The notes under the pieces were generated by a model, which saw nothing but the letters and a program-made list of their open reading frames with translations, was not told where the DNA came from and made no database searches. Source: JBBDMW01 sp040878005 (GTDB lineage: Bacteria; Chloroflexota; Dehalococcoidia; Lucifugimonadales; Lucifugimonadaceae). From it: a stretch of 32,795 bases of DNA. Both the position numbers and the translations under genes were made by a program. How positions within the stretch are numbered: position 1 is the stretch's first letter; each line of letters starts with the position of its first letter. Where the stretch lies: positions 1 through 32,795 of the forward strand of contig JBBDMW010000021.1 of the NCBI GenBank assembly GCA_040878005.1, read 5' to 3'. This document shows positions 1-7,312 of the stretch, one piece after another.

Positions 1-70
1 CCCTGCTCAACACGCCAAGAGATTCCACTACCGGTTTTTGAGATAGTCTCTTAGCTCAGACATCACACTG

Positions 71-409
71 ATGAGCCGTTTTGAAGGTCCGACTCACAGC
101 CTCGCTGAGTGCATGGGCAAGCTCATGGCACTGGGCATTGGCCTCACCGACGTGATTCGCATGACCACGTCCCGCCCCGCTGAAGTACTGGGACTCGAAG
201 GGGAGATTGGCACACTGGAAGTGGGGCGTGTGGCGGACGTGTCCATCCTGGAGGCAGTGGAAGGAAACTGGCTGTTCCGTGACATAACCGGCGGCACGCA
301 GCAGGGCAGCACTGCCATTCGGCCATGGGCTGCCATCAGGGCAGGAGAGGTCATGCCGCTGGACTACGGCCCCCGCCCATGGGGCTGGTTGCCGGAGAGG
401 GCAGGTTAA
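71..409 (+). CDS. amidohydrolase/deacetylase-family metallohydrolase, C-terminal part, 5' end broken
   Basis: The 112 readable residues match the C-terminal end of cyclic amidohydrolases of the deacetylase/dihydroorotase type. A helix reading LAECMGKLMALGIGLTDVI is followed by MTTSRPAEVLGL and then the usual GTLEVGRVADVSIL strand that closes the composite beta domain. Full family members are near 400 residues, so most of the catalytic barrel lies outside the window or is lost. Coding similarity continues a little upstream of the ATG (LSSDIT, about 50-70), but an in-frame TAG sits at 44-46. The other two frames also close within the first 55 bases. A frameshift or a poor contig end is therefore likely, and the ATG at 71 is probably not a true start. 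The stop lies 4 nt before the next gene's TTG, which suggests translational coupling. Substrate cannot be assigned. Confidence 0.75.
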   Translation: MSRFEGPTHSLAECMGKLMALGIGLTDVIRMTTSRPAEVLGLEGEIGTLEVGRVADVSILEAVEGNWLFRDITGGTQQGSTAIRPWAAIRAGEVMPLDYGPRPWGWLPERAG

Positions 410-413
410 AGTC

Positions 414-1448
414 TTGGACAAGTCCACCACTGCAACTGTCACCCGCTCACAGCTTCGCAAGCGGCTGGATGCCTTGCCCCGAGTGCGGCTGTCACGCACA
501 CCCACGCCGCTTGAAGATGCGCCGCGTCTCTCGGCGCTGCTCGGCGGCCCCCGCATTCTCATAAAGCGTGAAGACACCACGGGCCTGGCATTCGGCGGCA
601 ACAAGGGCCGCCACTTCGAGTTCGAGATGGCGCACATCACTGAGGGCGGCTACGACACGGTCATCAACGTAAACGACTACCACTCGAACCAGGCGCGGTT
701 CATCGCAGCGGGCTGTGCGAAGCTGGGGCTGCGTTACCTCCTGGTGTCCACAGACAAGGTGGACCGGCCGCTCCAGGGCAACCTGCTGCTCTGCAAGCTT
801 ATGGGAGCAGAGATACACCGCGTCGCCGCCAGCGATGGCATCGAGTACGCCCGCAAGCTGGCCGCCGAGGTGACAGCCGGCGGAGGCAAGCCGTACATAG
901 TCAACGATGATCTGTTCCCTTCACTCATGGGCATGATCGGATTCCTTGAGTGTGGTCTTGAGCTTGAGGACCAGCTTCAGCAGCACGGCCTGGACAACAT
1001 GCGAGTCTGGGGCCTGGCAGGCCGGTCAATCCCCGGCCTGCGGCTCTTCTCGAAGAACCGGGGGCTGTCCTGGAAGGCCACTGCGGTGAGGTACAGCCCA
1101 TCCAACGACGAGAAGGACCGCACGACAATGATCGCCCGGTCGCATGACACCGCTGACCTTGTGGGGTTGCCAGTGGCGCTTGAGCCGGGAGATATAGACA
1201 TTCTCACGGACTATGCCGGTCCCGGCTATGGAATCCCGTACGACGGTGTGTTTGAGGCAATACACATGGTGGCCCGCAGCGAGTCACTAATCCTGGATCC
1301 CAATTACACCGGCAAGTCCATGGCTGCGCTAATTGGCGAGATACGCGCCGGGCGCGTGACGCGGGATGACACCGTGGTCTTCATACATTCAGGTGGATTG
1401 CCGCAGGTATTTGCGTTCGCAGAAGAGCTGGCAGCGTGGAGTGGGTGA
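414..1448 (+). CDS. PLP-dependent enzyme, D-cysteine desulfhydrase / ACC deaminase family (atypical)
   Basis: This 344-residue fold-type II PLP enzyme has a TTG start. The Schiff-base lysine is K64 in GGNKGRHFEF. The segment HSNQARFIAAG (90-100) corresponds to the QSNxTRxVAA motif that carries the ACC-deaminase serine (S91 here). YAGPGYGIP (267-275), DPNYTGKSM (295-303) and HSGGLPQVFAF (325-335) are family hallmarks. The family cleaves D-cysteine, ACC or related beta-substituted amino acids to ammonia plus a keto acid. Two departures stand out: the usual GGxQSN is replaced by NDYHSN, and the expected SGGTxAGL phosphate loop reads LAGRSIPGLRL (201-211). The specific substrate is therefore open. 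It follows the amidohydrolase by 4 nt, so an operon releasing and then deaminating an acylated or cyclic amino acid is a reasonable inference. Confidence 0.85.
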   Translation: MDKSTTATVTRSQLRKRLDALPRVRLSRTPTPLEDAPRLSALLGGPRILIKREDTTGLAFGGNKGRHFEFEMAHITEGGYDTVINVNDYHSNQARFIAAGCAKLGLRYLLVSTDKVDRPLQGNLLLCKLMGAEIHRVAASDGIEYARKLAAEVTAGGGKPYIVNDDLFPSLMGMIGFLECGLELEDQLQQHGLDNMRVWGLAGRSIPGLRLFSKNRGLSWKATAVRYSPSNDEKDRTTMIARSHDTADLVGLPVALEPGDIDILTDYAGPGYGIPYDGVFEAIHMVARSESLILDPNYTGKSMAALIGEIRAGRVTRDDTVVFIHSGGLPQVFAFAEELAAWSG

Positions 1449-1499
1449 TGACTGCTGACAGCCCACGTTCGGCCAGGCCTAACCGGCCCTGTCTCGTTA

Positions 1500-1584
1500 T
1501 GCCCGGCACTGGCCACCGCACCAGACAACGGGTTGCAATATAGGCCAGCCGTTCCTGTTGCTCTTCATCCAGGTTCCCCATCAC
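1500..1584 (-). pseudogene. osmC 3' fragment (remnant of a duplicated osmC)
   Basis: On the minus strand, codons from 1584 down to about 1501 read GNLDEEQQERLAYIATRC followed by LVR. The intact OsmC at 2229-2687 reads GNLDEDQRERLAYIATRC followed by PVR. At the DNA level, 1530-1579 and 2300-2349 match at 43 of 50 positions, and weaker similarity extends toward 1501. No start, upstream domain or first cysteine is present. After the second-cysteine region the sequence diverges from OsmC. It is best read as the degraded 3' end of a second osmC copy, left between the PLP enzyme and the small anchored protein. Confidence 0.75.
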
Positions 1585-1746
1585 CTGCTAACAACCTCTG
1601 TGGGAGCTACAGCCAGTCCGTCAGACTGATGTGAGATCGCGTGAATGCAGGATAGCCCGGCGCTGAATGCTACACTTGGCCAACGCTGGCACTGGCGAAG
1701 GCGTGCGTGTGTGGGACACACGCTGCAGCAGCTAAGGAGCAAGCAG

Positions 1747-2073
1747 ATGCGTAAGAGATATATCGGCATTTTGAGCGTTGGAGTTGCTCTCCTGGCCATA
1801 GCTGTTTTGTTCATTGTGGACAACAACGGCACCGGAGCTCAGCAGTACCCAGCCGATGCCTACAGAGACGGTCAGGATCAGTTCATTCAGTTGATAGGCG
1901 AGGAAGAGTTCGCCAAGTTTGAGCACAACCACCCGCCCCTGGATTGCACGGATGCCGAGTGGCAAGAAGACCCGCTGAGTTGTTCTGAGGCCTGGATCCA
2001 TCGGTCCGAGATTGCGGAGATACGCAATCCTTCCGACGTCCGGGAGGGAACGTCGCAAGACTCCGGATCTTAG
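1747..2073 (+). CDS. small membrane-anchored or secreted protein, unknown function
   Basis: This is a 108-residue protein. The start at 1747 is chosen because AAGGAGC lies at 1734-1740, 6 nt upstream, and because it opens directly with a signal-anchor: MRKR then about 18 hydrophobic residues (5-22). The longer frame beginning at 1645 has no such support. The remaining roughly 85 residues are acidic and contain two cysteines (DCTDAEW and LSCSEAW) that could form a disulfide outside the membrane. I recognise no domain. It stands alone between the osmC fragment and the convergent intact osmC. Confidence 0.6.
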   Translation: MRKRYIGILSVGVALLAIAVLFIVDNNGTGAQQYPADAYRDGQDQFIQLIGEEEFAKFEHNHPPLDCTDAEWQEDPLSCSEAWIHRSEIAEIRNPSDVREGTSQDSGS

Positions 2074-2228
2074 ACCCTGCCTGAATCTACGGCGGTGCCG
2101 ACCAAGTAAGAGTCTGACCGCCCAGACATTGCCGCTCCAGGCAGGTCGGCGACCAGTTGTGCTTCGGCGGCCTGCGTCTGAGCATCAATGGTGTTCGGGG
2201 ACTCATAGCTGGAAGATTCCCGCGGCAG

Positions 2229-2687
2229 TCAGGCGGGCCATACCGTCACAGACTCGTCGAACACCGGGGCGCCCGCGATCGACTTGCGCACCGGGCAGCG
2301 AGTTGCAATATATGCCAGCCGTTCCCGCTGGTCTTCATCCAGGTTCCCTTTCAGCCTTATGTCCAGCCTGATCCGGTCTATCCGTTTGTTCTCGTCCTCG
2401 CTGTCCTCACAGTCTTCGGCGTGCACCCGGTCGTGCTCAAGGTCCACCTCAACGCCCTCCAGCGGCCACTCCTTTCGCCTGGCATACATGAGCAGCGTCA
2501 TGACGGTGCATGACCCAAGGGCGGCCAACAGCAACTCGTAAGGTGACGGTCCCGTACCGTCACCCACCCCCTGTGGCTCATCGGCGGTGAGCGAATGTCC
2601 TTCTGCCTGTACATGGACCTGTAGATTGTGAAGACTTCGCGCCAGTATGCTGGCCATCCGCGCCCGTACCTTTCGCTGCTGCTCCAT
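2229..2687 (-). CDS. OsmC/Ohr-family protein
   Basis: This 152-residue protein belongs to the OsmC family of thiol peroxidases, which reduce organic hydroperoxides in the cytoplasm. The first redox cysteine is C60 in LLAALGSCTVMTLLMYA, at the start of the long central helix. The second is C131 in YIATRCPVRKS. The GPSPYELLLAALG motif (46-58) is typical of OsmC, and the length is normal. An acidic loop (EDCEDSEDE, 91-99) holds a third cysteine, C93, not usual for the family. The ATG at 2687 lacks an obvious Shine-Dalgarno. The gene is divergent from the GMC oxidoreductase across about 120 nt. A degraded second copy of its 3' end lies at 1500-1584. Confidence 0.9.
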   Translation of the reverse strand: MEQQRKVRARMASILARSLHNLQVHVQAEGHSLTADEPQGVGDGTGPSPYELLLAALGSCTVMTLLMYARRKEWPLEGVEVDLEHDRVHAEDCEDSEDENKRIDRIRLDIRLKGNLDEDQRERLAYIATRCPVRKSIAGAPVFDESVTVWPA

Positions 2688-2807
2688 GAGAGATCAGGAT
2701 GTAACCCGCTGGGCGGGTCGTGATATGTTAGCCGCCGCATCATCTGCTGCTATGTCACCCGCAGCGCGGGCGCAGGCAAACATCCCATATGAACCGAGGC
2801 CGCATCC

Positions 2808-4418
2808 GTGACGGAAAACCAGGAACCGACAGACATACTCGTCATTGGCGCAGGCGCCTCCGGCGCAGCGGCTGCCTGGCGCCTTGCCCAGGGCGGCTTC
2901 CGCGTGGTGTGCCTGGAGCAGGGCCGCTGGCACCGCCCGGAAGATTACCCCGCCACGAAGCCAGACTGGCAGTTACGGGCCAGGGACGAGTGGAGCTTCG
3001 ATCCCAATGTCAGGCAGAAGCCGGAAGACTATCCCGTCAACGATTCAGCGTCTGACATCACGCCCCTGATGTTCAACGCGGTGGGCGGCAGCACAATCCA
3101 CTGGACCGCACACACTCCGCGATTCCATCCATCGGACTTCAGGGTCAGGTCGCTGGACGGGGTCGCCGCAGACTGGCCCCTGGCATACGAGGACCTGGAA
3201 CCCTATTACGACCTGAATGACGAGTCGATGGGCTGCTCCGGCATTGCTGGTGACCCTGCGAATCCTGAACGCAAGAAGCGCCCCATGCCGCCCCTGCCTC
3301 TCGGTCCCGATGGCACGCGCATGGCGCAGGCATTCGACCGGTTGGGCTGGCACTGGTGGCCGTCGGACAGCTACATCAACTCAACGTCATACCGGGGGCG
3401 CGCAGCCTGCAACAACTGCGGCCCGAATGGCCTGGGCTGTGCCCGCAAGGCCAAGGGCAGCACCGATGTCACCTACTGGCCCGAGGCTATGGAGCTTGGG
3501 GTCGAGGTAAGAACCCGCTGCCGTGTCTCTGAAATAACGACGGATGAGAGTGGCAGTGTCACAGGGGCCGCCTATTTTGATCGTGATGGCAACCAGCAGC
3601 ACCAGTCGGCCAGGGCCGTGGTGGTGGCGTGCAACGGCGTGGGCACGCCACGGATGCTGCTCCATTCAACGTCAGACCGGCACCCGTCCGGCCTTGCCAA
3701 CTCCAGCGGCATGGTGGGCAAGAACCTCATGTTCCACCCGTACGCCATGGTGACCGGGATCTTTCACGAGCAGATGCATACATACCGCGGGGCGCTCGGC
3801 AACATCCTGATGTGCCAGGAATTTTACGAGACGAACCCGAAGCGTGACTTCGTACGCGGGTACGCCTACCAGATGAACCGCAGCACAGGCCCGGTGGCGA
3901 CTGCGATGGGGTTTGCCATGCCGGGCGTCATCTGGGGCCAGCAGCACCATGACGAGTTCGCCGAGCGCTTTGGCAAGTCCGTGCTCCTTGCAGTGATAGC
4001 GGAAGATCTGCCGGAGTTGCACAACGAAGTGGCTTTGGACAAGAAGCTCAGGGACAGTCACGGCATCCCTGCGCCGCTGATCCGGTACAAGACCAGCAGC
4101 AATAGCCGCAAGATGCTGGACCACGGCATCCGGAACGCGCGGAAGGTGCTTGAGGAGGCGGGCGCCCACACCGTGGCAGCAAACCCGCTGCTCAGGCCGG
4201 GGGGCTGGCACCTCATGGGCACGGCCCGCATGGGCGAAGACCCGGCTACCTCAGTGGTTGACGAGTGGGGACAGGCTCACGATGCGGACAACCTGTTCGT
4301 GGTGGATGGCAGCGTGTTCGTCACGGCAGCGGCCGTCAACCCCACCCCAACCATACAGGCGCTGGCCCTCAGGACGGCTGACTACATCCGCGAGCGTCGC
4401 CCTGATCTAAAGGCGTAG
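2808..4418 (+). CDS. GMC-family FAD oxidoreductase (gluconate 2-dehydrogenase flavoprotein-like)
   Basis: This 536-residue flavoprotein starts at a GTG. The N-terminal Rossmann motif GAGASG (14-19), followed by a strand ending in CLEQGRW, binds FAD. The C-terminal GMC domain carries the catalytic His-Asn pair: H468 in GWHLMGTARMG and N511 in NPTPTIQALALR. C201, C204 and C211 (ACNNCGPNGLGC) sit where some FAD glucose dehydrogenases bind a 3Fe-4S cluster. The spacing is not identical, so the cluster is only a possibility. The family oxidises sugars, sugar acids or alcohols and passes electrons on. The next gene encodes a subunit-3 partner 27 nt downstream, and no cytochrome subunit follows. No signal peptide is visible. 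The substrate is not determinable from sequence. Confidence 0.9.
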   Translation: MTENQEPTDILVIGAGASGAAAAWRLAQGGFRVVCLEQGRWHRPEDYPATKPDWQLRARDEWSFDPNVRQKPEDYPVNDSASDITPLMFNAVGGSTIHWTAHTPRFHPSDFRVRSLDGVAADWPLAYEDLEPYYDLNDESMGCSGIAGDPANPERKKRPMPPLPLGPDGTRMAQAFDRLGWHWWPSDSYINSTSYRGRAACNNCGPNGLGCARKAKGSTDVTYWPEAMELGVEVRTRCRVSEITTDESGSVTGAAYFDRDGNQQHQSARAVVVACNGVGTPRMLLHSTSDRHPSGLANSSGMVGKNLMFHPYAMVTGIFHEQMHTYRGALGNILMCQEFYETNPKRDFVRGYAYQMNRSTGPVATAMGFAMPGVIWGQQHHDEFAERFGKSVLLAVIAEDLPELHNEVALDKKLRDSHGIPAPLIRYKTSSNSRKMLDHGIRNARKVLEEAGAHTVAANPLLRPGGWHLMGTARMGEDPATSVVDEWGQAHDADNLFVVDGSVFVTAAAVNPTPTIQALALRTADYIRERRPDLKA

Positions 4419-4445
4419 AAAATCCTGCCAACAGGGGAAGGCATA

Positions 4446-4946
4446 TTGCCAACAAAAGACGGCAAACTGACAGAGGCTGACCGCAAGGTCCTGGTTGCAG
4501 CGATGGACCGGCTCATTCCGGCGGTTGATGACCTGCCTGGGGCCGGGTCAATGGATCTTGCCCCGGAGGCGGAGCGCATAGCCAGGCGCATACCGCGCTT
4601 CCACCTGGCGCTGATAAAAGCGCTCGATGCCCTGTCACTTGACATGTCTGCCCATGCCTACGGAGGGTTCAGGGCGCTGCCGGGAGAAGAGCAGGACGCC
4701 GCCCTGAAGGGGGTGGAACATGCGCTGCCGAGCGTGTTCGCCCAGTTCCTGGAGCTGGTCTACATCGTCTACTACAGTGATGAGCGGGTGCACAACCGCA
4801 TTGGCTGGAGGTCTGGCCCCCTGCAGCCCGCAGGGTTCGAGTTGGAGCCGTTCGACGAATCGATCCTTGAAACAACACGCAAACGCGAGCCGTTCTGGCG
4901 CAGGGTGCCGACATCGACAAACGAGCATCCCCAGCAAACCCGGTAA
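4446..4946 (+). CDS. gluconate 2-dehydrogenase subunit 3 family protein
   Basis: This 166-residue protein starts at a TTG preceded by GGGGAAGG (4434-4441). It has the family pattern: an N-terminal segment LTEADRKVLVAAMDRLIP, a helix around FHLALIKALDALS, and LVYIVYYSDERVHNRIGW ending in GP near residue 125. This small subunit partners GMC flavoproteins and is needed for activity or export of the complex. Characterised members often carry a twin-arginine signal for export of the complex. Here the protein begins straight at the conserved segment, so this complex may stay in the cytoplasm. It forms an operon with the GMC gene (27 nt gap) and ends at a strong hairpin shared with the convergent dehydrogenase. 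Confidence 0.85.
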   Translation: MPTKDGKLTEADRKVLVAAMDRLIPAVDDLPGAGSMDLAPEAERIARRIPRFHLALIKALDALSLDMSAHAYGGFRALPGEEQDAALKGVEHALPSVFAQFLELVYIVYYSDERVHNRIGWRSGPLQPAGFELEPFDESILETTRKREPFWRRVPTSTNEHPQQTR

Positions 4947-4966
4947 ACAGGGAAGCGGCGTGAGCA

Positions 4967-5005
4967 ACACGGCAGGGGGCAACGTAGATCTCGCCCCTGC
5001 CGTGT
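4967..5005. terminator. bidirectional hairpin between convergent genes
   Basis: A 12-bp stem pairs ACACGGCAGGGG (4967-4978) with CCCCTGCCGTGT (4994-5005) around a 15-nt loop. It lies between the subunit-3 stop and the stop of the convergent Ldh_2 gene. There is no clear T-run on either side, so it may act as a hairpin or Rho-assisted end rather than a classical intrinsic terminator. Confidence 0.6.
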
Positions 5006-5014
5006 GTCGCTGTC

Positions 5015-6109
5015 CTAAACCAGGTCGAACGGGATGCTGAACTCAGCGCATATGTCCCGGAACCAGTCGATCACCTCCGGGTGCAGCGGAATGCCCTTCT
5101 CTAGCCGCTCTTTCTCCGTCTCATACTCAGGGAGTCCCGCGTAGTACACGCGGTCATGGCCGGGCATGGGCTTGGTTTCCCTCAACCCGCGTAGCATGCC
5201 GTCCATATTGCGTTTGAACTCGTCGACATCGCCGAACGCGTCCACGCTGTAAGCCGCCACGAAGTGGGCGCGCCTGTTCTGGGCCAACGTTGAGAATCCC
5301 GGTGCGAACGACAACTGCCCGCAAAGTATGTCCACCATCATGCCCAGGCCGTATCCCTTGTGAGAGCCAAGGTCCCGGGTGCTGCCCAGTGGTAGCTGCA
5401 TGCGCATGGAGTTGGCGGCGAACTCAGCCGCAGCGCCGCCGTTCATGTCCGGTGTGCCGTCATCATTCGCCACCCAGCCGCCCTGCATGGGCTTGCCCAT
5501 TCGTCGGGCCAGTCCGATCTTGTTGCCCGCTATGGATGTCATCGCCGCATCAAACAGGAACGTAGGCTCTTTATCGGCGGGAGCGGCAAATGCGATGGGG
5601 TTGGTGCCGAGCTGTGGCTCTGCGCCAAAGGTGGGCACCATGGACTTGCCGCCTGCCGTCATGCACCAGCCGATCATCCCCTGCTCAGCGGCCATCATTG
5701 CATGGTAGCCGGCAGCGCCCAGGTGGCCTGAATTGCGGACGGCCACCACGCCTGTTCCGTATTCCCGCGCTTTCTCAATGGCCACTTCCATGGCCCTTGG
5801 TGCGATCATCAGGCCCAGGCCCTTGTCGCCGTCGATAACCGCTGTGGTGGGAGACTCTTTGACGAACGACCACCTGGGCGCGGGATTTAGCGTCTCGGAG
5901 TTGTACCCATCGACGTAGCTGCGCAGCATGTTGGAGACGCCGTGCGTGTCCACGCCTTTCAGGTCAGCGAACAACAGGACGTCTGCGCCAAGCCTGGCGT
6001 CATCCTCGGGCACGCCGCACTTCTTGAAGACGGCCTCCGTGGCAGCGCGCAGCCTGGATTCCTGTACTCGAACCGCTATGTCATCTGGGACTTGGAAGTG
6101 CTTGAGCAC
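5015..6109 (-). CDS. malate/L-lactate dehydrogenase family (Ldh_2) oxidoreductase
   Basis: This 364-residue NAD(P)-dependent dehydrogenase belongs to the non-Rossmann Ldh_2 family, which includes malate, sulfolactate, ureidoglycolate and 2,3-diketogulonate reductases. Visible hallmarks are the DTHGVSNMLRSYVDGY segment, the active-site RNSGHLGAAGYHAM stretch, LGTNPIAFAAPA, and a C-terminal GSHKGYGLGMMVDILCG glycine-rich loop. I place the start at the GTG (6107-6109). AAGGAAG lies 6 nt upstream on the minus strand (6116-6122), and the protein then opens with VLKHFQVPDDIAV. The longer open frame to 6205 has no family similarity. The exact 2-hydroxyacid substrate is not clear. It is convergent with the GMC pair. 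Confidence 0.88.
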   Translation of the reverse strand: MLKHFQVPDDIAVRVQESRLRAATEAVFKKCGVPEDDARLGADVLLFADLKGVDTHGVSNMLRSYVDGYNSETLNPAPRWSFVKESPTTAVIDGDKGLGLMIAPRAMEVAIEKAREYGTGVVAVRNSGHLGAAGYHAMMAAEQGMIGWCMTAGGKSMVPTFGAEPQLGTNPIAFAAPADKEPTFLFDAAMTSIAGNKIGLARRMGKPMQGGWVANDDGTPDMNGGAAAEFAANSMRMQLPLGSTRDLGSHKGYGLGMMVDILCGQLSFAPGFSTLAQNRRAHFVAAYSVDAFGDVDEFKRNMDGMLRGLRETKPMPGHDRVYYAGLPEYETEKERLEKGIPLHPEVIDWFRDICAEFSIPFDLV

Positions 6110-6292
6110 GTTGTTCTTCCTTGGTAAATGTGACCGGAGACCAAAGCCTGCCGCCCTGACGCTGTCATGTAGCGTCAAAAGCGCAGTTCGCCGGGATTCT
6201 AGCACCGCCTGCGGCCATGAGAAGGTCCCGGGGATCTGCCGCTCCCGCCTGCGCTGGTGACGCTCGCGCAGTCCTCTTTGAGACAGCGCGCG

Positions 6293-6322
6293 TTGACACT
6301 GGAATCAACACGTCTCTAAACT
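6293..6322 (+). promoter_or_regulatory. predicted sigma-70-type promoter for the tRNA genes
   Basis: TTGACA (6293-6298) is followed after 18 nt by TAAACT (6317-6322), a 4/6 match to the -10 consensus. This would start transcription about 55 nt before tRNA-Ala. Confidence 0.5.
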
Positions 6323-6382
6323 TACAGTTGCGCCTGTGTATCAGGCGCAGGTTGGCGCGGCATCGCTGCCGCTCAGTTCGGA

Positions 6383-6458
6383 GGGGACGTAGCTCAACTG
6401 GGAGAGCGCGGCGTTCGCAATGCCGAGGTTGGGGGTTCGAGCCCCCCCGTCTCCACCA
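6383..6458 (+). tRNA. tRNA-Ala (anticodon CGC)
   Basis: A complete cloverleaf is visible. The acceptor GGGGACG (6383-6389) pairs with CGTCTCC (6448-6454). The D-arm is GCTC/GAGC, the anticodon stem is CGGCG/TGCCG with loop TTCGCAA, and the T-arm is GGGGG-TTCGAGC-CCCCC. The discriminator A and CCA are encoded (6455-6458). The G3:U70 wobble pair, the alanine identity element, is present and agrees with the CGC anticodon. Confidence 0.95.
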
Positions 6459-6560
6459 CATGGTTTTGCCATATCCGGCGCCATGTGGAACCGGGACGCC
6501 TCCCAGCCGCTTCGGAACTCCACCGCAGTTGGCGGTCCAGCGTTACTTCTCGCCATCCAT

Positions 6561-6636
6561 ACCCCTGTAGCTCAGAGGATAGAGCAACGGTTTCCTAAAC
6601 CGTGTGTCGTGGGTTCGATTCCCACCAGGGGTACCA
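6561..6636 (+). tRNA. tRNA-Arg (anticodon CCT)
   Basis: A complete cloverleaf is visible. The acceptor ACCCCTG (6561-6567) pairs with CAGGGGT (6626-6632). The D-arm is GCTC/GAGC, the anticodon stem is ACGGT/ACCGT with loop TTCCTAA, and the T-arm is GTGGG-TTCGATT-CCCAC. The discriminator A is followed by an encoded CCA. It begins with A, paired to U72. It lies 102 nt after tRNA-Ala and may be co-transcribed with it. Confidence 0.95.
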
Positions 6637-6750
6637 TCCACAACCCATACGAGGAGAGAGCGCTGACGCCGGTTATATCCAGGCCAGACCGGCACTACGA
6701 ATTCAACTGCGTCCGCAATGATGAGCGATGCGATCTCATCGCCAGACCCT

Positions 6751-6756
6751 TAGAAT
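6751..6756 (+). promoter_or_regulatory. possible -10 element of the RRM gene
   Basis: TAGAAT matches the -10 consensus at 5 of 6 positions. It lies 38 nt before the ATG of the RNA-binding protein, with a T-rich leader (TTGGTTTTTTCTTGGAG) between. No good -35 is visible, so the call is tentative. Confidence 0.35.
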
Positions 6757-6794
6757 AGGGTCATTCGTTGGTTTTTTCTTGGAGTTTCGTTGGA

Positions 6795-7157
6795 ATGAAT
6801 ATCTTTGTAGGCAATCTCTCGTATGAGGTCACCGACGACCAGTTGCACGCGGCCTTCGCCCCCTACGGCGATGTAGCGTCAGCCACGGTCATCATGGACC
6901 GTTACTCAGGGCGTTCACGCGGGTTTGGCTTCGTCGAGATGCCGAACAATTCAGAGGGTCAGGCTGCCATTGACGCGCTCAATGGCGCAGACCTCGGAGG
7001 CCGCAGGCTGACCGTTAACGAGGCCCGTCCTCGTGGCGCAGGCGGCGGTGGTGACCGCGGCGGCTTTGGTGGCGGTGACCGTGGCGACCGCGGAGGCTAC
7101 GGCGGCGGACGTGGTGGCGATCGTGGTGACCGCGGAGACCGTGGTCCACGCTGGTAA
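6795..7157 (+). CDS. RRM-domain RNA-binding protein with glycine/arginine-rich tail
   Basis: This 120-residue protein has a single RNA-recognition motif. RNP2 is IFVGNL (residues 3-8) and RNP1 is RGFGFVEM (about 43-50), each with the aromatic residues that stack on RNA. After the roughly 78-residue RRM comes a tail of GDRGG/GYGGG repeats ending RGPRW. Bacterial proteins of this layout bind single-stranded RNA and are often cold-induced RNA chaperones. The start at 6795 is chosen because MNIFVGN begins the domain; the frame upstream is not conserved. TTGGAG lies at 6779-6784, a long 10 nt from the ATG. A strong intrinsic terminator follows. Confidence 0.9.
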   Translation: MNIFVGNLSYEVTDDQLHAAFAPYGDVASATVIMDRYSGRSRGFGFVEMPNNSEGQAAIDALNGADLGGRRLTVNEARPRGAGGGGDRGGFGGGDRGDRGGYGGGRGGDRGDRGDRGPRW

Positions 7158-7183
7158 CCCCGGTCACAGGTTGATTGACATGG

Positions 7184-7216
7184 AAGGCCCCCACAGTGTG
7201 GGGGCCTTCTGCTTTA
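7184..7216 (+). terminator. intrinsic terminator after the RRM gene
   Basis: An 11-bp perfect stem, AAGGCCCCCAC (7184-7194) with GTGGGGGCCTT (7198-7208), has a 3-nt loop and is followed by the T-rich CTGCTTTATT. It sits 26 nt after the stop codon. Confidence 0.85.
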
Positions 7217-7312
7217 TTGGCCGGCGCAGTGTGCCCATAAGTTGAGCCGAATTTCAGGTACAGTTTCGGAATCCCGTTTCCTGGCAACTGTTCAACCTGG
7301 CGGACTCAACTC

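Noticed and set aside
7033..7150. Tandem DNA repeat or minisatellite in the RRM gene tail.
   Set aside because: The repeats are GDRGG/GGYGG codon repeats of a glycine-arginine-rich protein tail, which explains them fully.
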